From contig NZ_RARA01000017.1 of NCBI RefSeq assembly GCF_003788695.1, forward strand, positions 16,606-29,078: 12,473 bases of DNA, in the 5' to 3' direction. Shown one piece after another: positions 1-5,827 of the stretch (position 1 is the first letter of the stretch; each line of letters begins with the position of its first letter). The notes below the pieces were generated by a model. It saw only the letters and a list, made by a program, of their open reading frames with translations. It was not told the origin of the DNA and did not search any database. The position numbers were made by a program, and so were the translations under genes. This stretch comes from Candidatus Cardinium hertigii. GTDB lineage: Bacteria > Bacteroidota > Bacteroidia > Cytophagales_A > Amoebophilaceae.

Positions 1-639
1 ATAAATGCCCTACCACCTCCTCTTACTCCTCTTTATGATTCGTATAATGCTAATCTTCATCCATATAACCCAATGTATGTTAGTAAAGACAAAGAGGATA
101 ATCATTTCACCCATAATTCAACCCAAAACGCAACAGATTATCACGTAACACGAAATGGACTTAAGAAAGGGCTAAAAAAATTATGGACAAACAAAATAAA
201 AAAACTAAAAACTATCACATATCGATTATTAACACTACAATATAAAGAAGCTACTCTATTCTGTTTGGAACAAAAACTGGAAAAATTAGAAAATAAAAAA
301 GAAACGTTAACCCAAAAACGAGCAACAATCGATACGGTTACAGAACTAACAAAGTTAAAAAAATGTAAGAAAAAAAAGCTTGATCTAAAAATCAGAATGA
401 AAGAATTTAAAATAAAACTTATTACCAAACAAATTCAAAAAAAACAAGTAAATAGTGAGAAATGTACAAATAATCTTCCCTATTCTCAATTTTCACCTAC
501 TACACCTCAAACAAATAGTGAGAAATGTACAAATAATAATCTCCTCTATCCTCAGCTTTTACCTACTGCACCTTACGATTCTCCTCCTTATGATCATCCT
601 CCTCCTTATAGTCTATACACTACTCCACCATATCCTTGA
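1..639 (+). CDS. Hypothetical Lys-rich protein with PPxY-containing tail, 5' end outside window
   Basis: I do not recognise this protein. Reading frame 1 is open from the first base of the window, so the gene is 5'-truncated here; 212 residues are visible. An internal ATG lies at base 73, but the residues before it (several prolines, then LTPLYDSYN) resemble the Pro/Tyr-rich C-terminus, which argues for an upstream start. Visible residues about 55-150 are extremely Lys-rich with Leu/Glu periodicity, suggesting a helical or coiled-coil region. Next come two tandem 21-residue repeats beginning NSEKCTNN, encoded by a 63-bp DNA repeat. The end is a low-complexity Pro/Tyr tail with PPY, PPPY (about 200-203) and PPY motifs. 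PPxY motifs bind eukaryotic WW domains, so a host-directed protein is possible, but this is inference. No transmembrane segment is evident. An AT-rich low-complexity protein of no known family is the alternative. Confidence 0.65.
   Translation: MNALPPPLTPLYDSYNANLHPYNPMYVSKDKEDNHFTHNSTQNATDYHVTRNGLKKGLKKLWTNKIKKLKTITYRLLTLQYKEATLFCLEQKLEKLENKKETLTQKRATIDTVTELTKLKKCKKKKLDLKIRMKEFKIKLITKQIQKKQVNSEKCTNNLPYSQFSPTTPQTNSEKCTNNNLLYPQLLPTAPYDSPPYDHPPPYSLYTTPPYP
451..576 (+). repeat. Two tandem 63-bp coding repeats
   Basis: Two copies (451-513 and 514-576) each begin with the same stretch aatagtgagaaatgtacaaa. The first 24 bases match exactly and the rest is diverged. The unit length is a multiple of three, so the repeat keeps the frame of the hypothetical protein and gives two NSEKCTNN-type peptide units. 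The second copy carries an extra AAT codon after the conserved block, balanced by a loss later. Confidence 0.8.
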
Positions 640-649
640 TCATTTAGAC

Positions 650-667
650 CACAGACCAGCATCTGTG
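650..667 (+). terminator. Possible weak terminator hairpin after the hypothetical gene
   Basis: CACAGA (650-655) and TCTGTG (662-667) form a 6-bp stem with a 6-base loop, 11 bases after the stop codon of the hypothetical protein. The following tract (tatttg) is only mildly U-rich, so the call is weak. Confidence 0.25.
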
Positions 668-792
668 TATTTGTTCACTGGCGTGGTAGCCATATGTATC
701 CGTTCAGTGGTATGGCCTATGCGTATTTTTATTTTTTTTCACGTTCGTATTTAGAAATGCACAATAATGTAAGTTTATAAAAAATGCGCCTT

Positions 793-922
793 GAACAAAG
801 CTGTGATTAGAAAATTTCAGGCTGAGAGCTATTGGAAAATCAGCCTGTTTGAGCCCAAGGCTGCAAGCCTGGGCGAGTTCTGATTTTCAGCTTTCAGCCT
901 GAAATTTTCAACAGCTTTGTTC
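793..922. repeat. 130-bp imperfect palindrome within the left copy
   Basis: The outer arms are gaacaaagctgt (from 793) and acagctttgttc (to 922). Further matched blocks inside are gaaaatttcaggctga against tcagcctgaaattttc, and gaaaatcag against ctgattttc. The centre is GCCCAAGGCT (853-862) against AGCCTGGGC (866-874) with one bulged A. Transcribed from either strand, this would fold into a long interrupted hairpin. Confidence 0.85.
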
Positions 923-943
923 ACCAGCGCTTGATTTTTTTTG

Positions 944-975
944 GCTACTTTTTTTGATCAAGCAAAAAAAGTAGC
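944..975. repeat. Perfect 12-bp-stem hairpin in the left copy
   Basis: GCTACTTTTTTT (944-955) pairs exactly with AAAAAAAGTAGC (964-975) around the 8-base loop gatcaagc. The same hairpin is conserved in the right copy at 8386-8417, so it is part of the repeat family. The T-rich stem could also contribute to transcription termination. Confidence 0.7.
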
Positions 976-1076
976 TTTAAAAGAAGTAGTTTTTAAAAAA
1001 AATGGATAAAATTATCAATAATCTATACAATATGGCTGCCACGCCAGTGAACGGATACAGCCATATTCTATATAGA

Positions 1077-1113
1077 AAAAGCCAACCCCACAACCTAATG
1101 TGTGTTGGCTTTT
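1077..1113 (-). terminator. Rho-independent terminator of the helicase gene
   Basis: AAAAGCCAAC (1077-1086) and GTTGGCTTTT (1104-1113) form a 10-bp stem with a 17-base loop about 47 bases beyond the helicase stop codon. Read on the minus strand, the second arm ends in a run of U. The stem is also flanked by T on the plus strand, so it may work in both directions. Confidence 0.7.
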
Positions 1114-1159
1114 AAGATATATTGCGTAAGCAAATATACAAGAAAATAGCTTCTATGCC

Positions 1160-2335
1160 TTAGTTCGAAAAGCTACGTCTTGGATTAAAAGGACGTGGCT
1201 TAAATTGATTAAATCTTGTATTTTGACCAAATGACCTACTTCCCTCCCTTTCTACTGGCTCATTATTAATAATACGCCAAAGTCTTTTTTCTTGAGGAGA
1301 AGAAATCATAGAAAAAGCAAAGCCACTAGCGCCAGCTCTACCAGTTCTGCCAATCCTATGGGTATAGTCTTCTGCAGCTTGTGGGAAATCGTAATTAATT
1401 ACATGCTTAATATGATTAATATCCAATCCCCTTGCAGCTACATCAGTTGCCACAATAATAGCATAACGTTTATTTCTAAAATCCTCTATTACGCGTTTTC
1501 GTTGGTGCTGCTTTAATCCCCCATGAATCGCCTGAACTTTATAATGCTCCTTCTGTAATTGATAGCTAAGACTATCAGCTTTTATCTGAGTTTTTACAAA
1601 CACAATAATAGAGCCCTCCCGTTGGCTAAGCTGTTCCAATAAAGTTTGAAACTTACCTGATTCTGAAACATAAAACGATTCTTCTTGAATATTTTTCACT
1701 TCATTATCAGCAACTTCCACATTAATTCGTTCTGGTCGCCTTAGATAGGATCCAGCTAGCCGCTCAATATTTCTATCTAACGTAGCAGAAAACATTAAAG
1801 TTTGCCGTTCTACTGGAAGCCGTTTAATGATCTTGTCTATTTGAATAGAAAAACCCATGTCTAACATTCGGTCAATCTCATCCAATACTAAAAAAGTAGT
1901 ATTACGTAAATGCAAGGACCCTCTACATAGATGGTCCTCAACACGACCAGGTGTACCCACAATAATGTTATGCGGTGAACGCAAACGCATTAACTGTTTA
2001 CCAATAGGTTCACCTCCTATTAACAATAGCGTACGCAAATGCTTACAGCCACTAACCATAGTGGTCATAACACCTGCTACCTGTTCTGCAAGCTCTCGTG
2101 TAGGTGCTAACACCAATACACTCGCTTCAGGATTACTCATAAGTTGTGCAATTACCGGAATAGAAAAGGCAGCTGTTTTTCCGCTGCCTGTTTTAGAAGA
2201 ACCCAATATATCTTGGCCCGCTAAGGCTATTGGGATCACTTGGTCTTGAATAGCAGTAGGCGCATCGTACTGCATGCGTGCCAACGCTCCCAATAGAGCT
2301 GATGGCAGATTATATTTTTGAAAAGTATTACTCAA
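1160..2335 (-). CDS. DEAD-box-family ATP-dependent RNA helicase with a DEID motif II
   Basis: This is a superfamily 2 RNA helicase of 391 residues that would unwind RNA duplexes during ribosome assembly or RNA decay in the cytoplasm. All core motifs are visible: Q motif (F5 to Q30), motif I SSKTGSGKT (46-54), Ia APTREL (77-82), GG (107-108), TPGR (128-131), motif II DEID (152-155), III SAT (183-185), IV IVFVKT (244-249), V ATDVAARGLD (296-305) and VI HRIGRTGR (326-333). Motif II reads DEID instead of the canonical DEAD; the catalytic D and E are kept. The tail (360-391) is short, basic and rich in Arg, Asn, Phe and Pro, as in RhlE-like helicases. No ATG fits the N-terminus: an in-frame stop lies at 2347-2345, so TTG at 2335 is the best start and gives a family-typical beginning. 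The gene is transcribed away from rseP and ends at a hairpin terminator. It is complete; the subfamily is uncertain. Confidence 0.93.
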   Translation of the reverse strand: MSNTFQKYNLPSALLGALARMQYDAPTAIQDQVIPIALAGQDILGSSKTGSGKTAAFSIPVIAQLMSNPEASVLVLAPTRELAEQVAGVMTTMVSGCKHLRTLLLIGGEPIGKQLMRLRSPHNIIVGTPGRVEDHLCRGSLHLRNTTFLVLDEIDRMLDMGFSIQIDKIIKRLPVERQTLMFSATLDRNIERLAGSYLRRPERINVEVADNEVKNIQEESFYVSESGKFQTLLEQLSQREGSIIVFVKTQIKADSLSYQLQKEHYKVQAIHGGLKQHQRKRVIEDFRNKRYAIIVATDVAARGLDINHIKHVINYDFPQAAEDYTHRIGRTGRAGASGFAFSMISSPQEKRLWRIINNEPVEREGSRSFGQNTRFNQFKPRPFNPRRSFSN

Positions 2336-2404
2336 AGTATGATATTAAAATTTAAAAAGTGCTTGATTGTGTTTTACACACTCAAAAAGATTCTAAAATG
2401 CAAT

Positions 2405-4056
2405 GGCTGCTTTCATGTATTTTGCTACTTACAAATCGTAAAAATCGTAAAGATAGCTGAGCAACCTGGCATCTTAATTCAGTTTAACGTATAAAAACGC
2501 TGGACACAATATAACATTTTTTTATTTAACAAGGAAATAATTTATTAAAAATTAAAAATTAAGTTCCCCCTTCACCTGCGTGTCAGCCATATTTTATAGA
2601 TTATAGCAAATGGCTAATATTTAATAATGGATGATTTTATCCATACTTGTAATGATATCCTTGCCAGGGGCGTGAACGGAAACGTATATTTTCCGTTTTT
2701 TTTCTTATCTTTATTGACTAATTTTAAATCCTATTATCATACATATAATCTTATGGCGTTCCTTATTAAAACCATTCAATTTTTGGCAGGATTATCCATC
2801 ATTGTTGGTATACATGAATTAGGGCATTTGCTCTTTGCCAAGCTATTTGGAATGCGTGTCAATAGCTATATGATTGGCTTTCCGCCTAAAATATTTAAAA
2901 TAAAATTCGGTGAAACGGAATATGCTTTAGGGTCGATTCCTTTGGGTGGAGCTGTACAGATTGCAGGTATGATAGACGAATCACTAGATAGCAACCATCT
3001 AACCAACCCTCCACAACCCTGGGAATTTCGCTCCAAATCAGCTTGGCAACGGCTAATGGTTATATTAGGAGGTATTGTATTTAATCTGATTAGTGGTACG
3101 CTGATATATATTGGACTAGTATATATGAGGGGATCTACTTATTTACCTAAAGATGAGGTAAATAAATATGGAATTATACCCAATACCATTGGTATGCAAA
3201 TGGGCTTTAAAGAGGGAGATAAAATTATCAAAATTAATGGAAAAGATTTTGAAGACTTTAATGATGCCTTGTCCCCTACCCTTTTACTGCGCGAAAAAAG
3301 CTATTATACCATCATTAGAGATGATAGGGAGTTAAATTTATCCATTCCAGAAAAAATAATAGAATACTTATCAGATAACTACAAAACCCCTTTTATACAA
3401 CCGATTTATCCTTGTGTTATTAGAACCGTTGTACCTAATAGCAACGCTTATCTAGCAGGTTTAATGGAAAAAGATCAGATTATTACACTAGCAGGTAAAG
3501 CTACACTACATATAGATCAATTGATTACGGTCGCTAAAACCTGTTTGGGAAAAGAAGTCGAAATAGTTTATTTGCGCAACGGTATACAAATGGCCACTAC
3601 CATTAAAATTGAGCAGCAAGGGTTAGGAATTGTATTAGCGCAGCCAGCCTATAAGGCATTAAAATATTCATTTCTACAGTCCATCCCTATTGGTGTAAAA
3701 AAAGCCACTACAACTATACAAAATCAATGTTTAGCTATTTGGAAACTGCTAACGGGTAAACTTAGTATCACAAAATCTTTGGGAGGCCCGATTAGCATTG
3801 TACAAATTTTCTCAAATGAATTTATCTGGGATAGATTTTTAGAACTTGTGGCCCTTTTGTCTATAGTTATCGGCTTAACCAACTTGTTACCCTTGCCAGT
3901 ATTAGATGGAGGACATGCCTTATTTATACTCTATGAAATGCTTTCTGGTAGAAAACCTTCAGATAGATTTTTAAAAATCACCCAGAAGTGGGGAATGGTT
4001 ATTTTATTGTTAATCATGCTATATGCATTTGGTAATGACATTCGTAAACTATTAAC
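2405..4056 (+). repeat. Tandem duplication, copy 1 (1652-bp unit)
   Basis: The unit begins ggctgctttcatg at 2405 and runs to attaac at 4051-4056, where the second copy begins at once. It contains about 350 bases of leader and all of rseP except the last codon and stop. Identity with 4057-5708 is complete apart from 3796 (C against A), 3814 (A against T) and the junction base 4056 (C against A at 5708). The junction base may be a one-base filler or a later change. Confidence 0.97.
2603..2752 (+). promoter_or_regulatory. rseP leader with terminator-like hairpin (copy 1)
   Basis: The 417 bases between the helicase start and the rseP start hold no gene. AACGGAAA (2675-2682) and TTTCCGTT (2690-2697) form an 8-bp stem with a 7-base loop, followed by a T-run (2696-2703). 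That is the form of an intrinsic terminator, ending only about 50 bases before the rseP ATG at 2753. A small AT-rich palindrome (2627-2644, ATGGAT to ATCCAT) lies just upstream. Either the hairpin insulates rseP from upstream transcription or it acts as an attenuator in the leader. No regulator-binding pattern is recognisable. Confidence 0.45.
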
Positions 4057-4093
4057 GGCTGCTTTCATGTATTTTGCTACTTACAAATCGTAA
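2753..4093 (+). CDS. rseP: RseP family intramembrane zinc metalloprotease, duplicate copy 1 with altered C-terminus
   Basis: This is a site-2 protease family (M50) enzyme that cleaves transmembrane segments, classically anti-sigma factors and signal-peptide remnants, within the inner membrane. From the ATG at 2753 it has 446 residues: a first membrane helix with the zinc-binding HELGH at 21-25, two PDZ-like regions (roughly 125-205 and 210-290), and a C-terminal membrane domain with N377 and LDGGH at 384-388 supplying the third zinc ligand. An in-frame ATG at 2627 would add 42 residues, but that stretch spans a terminator-like hairpin and would put HExxH too far from the N-terminus, so I reject it. 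The last codon and stop were lost at the duplication junction. After ...DIRKLL the frame runs into the duplicated upstream DNA and ends TAAFMYFATYKS. Residue 348 is Ser, the usual residue in the family's GPIS motif. It is probably active unless the tail interferes. Confidence 0.95.
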   Translation: MAFLIKTIQFLAGLSIIVGIHELGHLLFAKLFGMRVNSYMIGFPPKIFKIKFGETEYALGSIPLGGAVQIAGMIDESLDSNHLTNPPQPWEFRSKSAWQRLMVILGGIVFNLISGTLIYIGLVYMRGSTYLPKDEVNKYGIIPNTIGMQMGFKEGDKIIKINGKDFEDFNDALSPTLLLREKSYYTIIRDDRELNLSIPEKIIEYLSDNYKTPFIQPIYPCVIRTVVPNSNAYLAGLMEKDQIITLAGKATLHIDQLITVAKTCLGKEVEIVYLRNGIQMATTIKIEQQGLGIVLAQPAYKALKYSFLQSIPIGVKKATTTIQNQCLAIWKLLTGKLSITKSLGGPISIVQIFSNEFIWDRFLELVALLSIVIGLTNLLPLPVLDGGHALFILYEMLSGRKPSDRFLKITQKWGMVILLLIMLYAFGNDIRKLLTAAFMYFATYKS

Positions 4094-5708
4094 AAATCGT
4101 AAAGATAGCTGAGCAACCTGGCATCTTAATTCAGTTTAACGTATAAAAACGCTGGACACAATATAACATTTTTTTATTTAACAAGGAAATAATTTATTAA
4201 AAATTAAAAATTAAGTTCCCCCTTCACCTGCGTGTCAGCCATATTTTATAGATTATAGCAAATGGCTAATATTTAATAATGGATGATTTTATCCATACTT
4301 GTAATGATATCCTTGCCAGGGGCGTGAACGGAAACGTATATTTTCCGTTTTTTTTCTTATCTTTATTGACTAATTTTAAATCCTATTATCATACATATAA
4401 TCTTATGGCGTTCCTTATTAAAACCATTCAATTTTTGGCAGGATTATCCATCATTGTTGGTATACATGAATTAGGGCATTTGCTCTTTGCCAAGCTATTT
4501 GGAATGCGTGTCAATAGCTATATGATTGGCTTTCCGCCTAAAATATTTAAAATAAAATTCGGTGAAACGGAATATGCTTTAGGGTCGATTCCTTTGGGTG
4601 GAGCTGTACAGATTGCAGGTATGATAGACGAATCACTAGATAGCAACCATCTAACCAACCCTCCACAACCCTGGGAATTTCGCTCCAAATCAGCTTGGCA
4701 ACGGCTAATGGTTATATTAGGAGGTATTGTATTTAATCTGATTAGTGGTACGCTGATATATATTGGACTAGTATATATGAGGGGATCTACTTATTTACCT
4801 AAAGATGAGGTAAATAAATATGGAATTATACCCAATACCATTGGTATGCAAATGGGCTTTAAAGAGGGAGATAAAATTATCAAAATTAATGGAAAAGATT
4901 TTGAAGACTTTAATGATGCCTTGTCCCCTACCCTTTTACTGCGCGAAAAAAGCTATTATACCATCATTAGAGATGATAGGGAGTTAAATTTATCCATTCC
5001 AGAAAAAATAATAGAATACTTATCAGATAACTACAAAACCCCTTTTATACAACCGATTTATCCTTGTGTTATTAGAACCGTTGTACCTAATAGCAACGCT
5101 TATCTAGCAGGTTTAATGGAAAAAGATCAGATTATTACACTAGCAGGTAAAGCTACACTACATATAGATCAATTGATTACGGTCGCTAAAACCTGTTTGG
5201 GAAAAGAAGTCGAAATAGTTTATTTGCGCAACGGTATACAAATGGCCACTACCATTAAAATTGAGCAGCAAGGGTTAGGAATTGTATTAGCGCAGCCAGC
5301 CTATAAGGCATTAAAATATTCATTTCTACAGTCCATCCCTATTGGTGTAAAAAAAGCCACTACAACTATACAAAATCAATGTTTAGCTATTTGGAAACTG
5401 CTAACGGGTAAACTTAGTATCACAAAATCTTTGGGAGGCCCGATTAGAATTGTACAAATTTTCTCTAATGAATTTATCTGGGATAGATTTTTAGAACTTG
5501 TGGCCCTTTTGTCTATAGTTATCGGCTTAACCAACTTGTTACCCTTGCCAGTATTAGATGGAGGACATGCCTTATTTATACTCTATGAAATGCTTTCTGG
5601 TAGAAAACCTTCAGATAGATTTTTAAAAATCACCCAGAAGTGGGGAATGGTTATTTTATTGTTAATCATGCTATATGCATTTGGTAATGACATTCGTAAA
5701 CTATTAAA
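4057..5708 (+). repeat. Tandem duplication, copy 2 (1652-bp unit)
   Basis: This is the second head-to-tail copy of the rseP unit, directly abutting copy 1. It carries the same leader, including the terminator-like hairpin now at 4327-4349, and the same coding sequence. After 5707 it continues into unique sequence (aaatag) that supplies the native end of rseP. The right end of the duplication is therefore inside the penultimate codons of the gene. Confidence 0.97.
4327..4357 (+). terminator. Terminator-like hairpin between the two rseP copies
   Basis: This is the duplicate of the leader hairpin: AACGGAAA (4327-4334), TTTCCGTT (4342-4349), then a T-run. In this position it lies between copy 1 and the copy 2 start at 4405. 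It could end the copy 1 transcript and leave copy 2 dependent on its own duplicated promoter or on read-through. Confidence 0.5.
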
Positions 5709-5712
5709 ATAG
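4405..5712 (+). CDS. rseP: RseP family intramembrane zinc metalloprotease, duplicate copy 2 with native C-terminus
   Basis: This 435-residue protein is identical to copy 1 through residue 434 except at one site. It carries the same HELGH (21-25), PDZ-like regions and LDGGH (384-388). It ends ...GNDIRKLLK and TAG, which is the natural end for the family. Base 5448 is A instead of C, changing Ser348 to Arg within the GGPI-S-I stretch that precedes the C-terminal catalytic helices. A silent change follows at 5466. As the family usually has Ser here (GPIS), Arg is probably the derived state. Upstream the copy keeps the full leader. It lies 115 bases before lon on the same strand, so the two may be co-transcribed. 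Reduced or altered activity from the Arg is possible but not shown. Confidence 0.95.
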   Translation: MAFLIKTIQFLAGLSIIVGIHELGHLLFAKLFGMRVNSYMIGFPPKIFKIKFGETEYALGSIPLGGAVQIAGMIDESLDSNHLTNPPQPWEFRSKSAWQRLMVILGGIVFNLISGTLIYIGLVYMRGSTYLPKDEVNKYGIIPNTIGMQMGFKEGDKIIKINGKDFEDFNDALSPTLLLREKSYYTIIRDDRELNLSIPEKIIEYLSDNYKTPFIQPIYPCVIRTVVPNSNAYLAGLMEKDQIITLAGKATLHIDQLITVAKTCLGKEVEIVYLRNGIQMATTIKIEQQGLGIVLAQPAYKALKYSFLQSIPIGVKKATTTIQNQCLAIWKLLTGKLSITKSLGGPIRIVQIFSNEFIWDRFLELVALLSIVIGLTNLLPLPVLDGGHALFILYEMLSGRKPSDRFLKITQKWGMVILLLIMLYAFGNDIRKLLK

Positions 5713-5827
5713 TTGGTAACCATAAGCGCACTTGTTTTTATTTTTCTGGCATATTATTTGCTGTATTTTGATGTATACGGTAATATACGTCAGTAAAAGC
5801 GCCACTATTAATCCTTATTAAGTAATT

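Larger units (their letters stand above)
763..1012 (+). repeat. Long inverted repeat, left copy (250 bp)
   Basis: This block matches the reverse complement of 8320-8598 along essentially its whole length, from aataatgtaagtttataaaa at the outer end to aaaaatggataaaat at the inner end. The two copies differ by scattered substitutions and by one 30-bp tandem unit present only in the right copy. The two copies face each other across about 7.3 kb (helicase, rseP, rseP, lon). The left copy sits between the 3' ends of two convergent genes. Confidence 0.9.
673..1052. mobile_element. MITE-like element with 23-bp terminal inverted repeats
   Basis: The left end 673-695 (gttcactggcgtggtagcc plus atat) is the reverse complement of 1030-1052 with one mismatch in 23. 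The 380 bases between have no credible coding sequence but contain a 130-bp palindrome and a second perfect 12-bp-stem hairpin. Small size, terminal inverted repeats and lack of a transposase fit a non-autonomous (MITE-like) element. I could not identify a target-site duplication. A related motif, gtatccgttca followed by gt or ct, occurs at 696-708, on the minus strand at 1058-1046, and next to the right-hand copy at 8695-8683. It probably marks an end sequence of this repeat family. Confidence 0.55.

Noticed and set aside
455..754. 99-codon plus-strand frame overlapping the hypothetical gene
   Set aside because: It lies in another phase of the low-complexity 3' part of that gene and runs into the repeat element.
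1857..2249. 130-codon plus-strand frame opposite the helicase
   Set aside because: Antisense shadow of a clearly conserved helicase; no independent motif.
2627..2752. In-frame N-terminal extension of RseP (42 residues from ATG at 2627, also at 4279)
   Set aside because: It spans a terminator-like hairpin and shifts HELGH from residue 21 to 63; the family places HExxH about 20 residues from the start.
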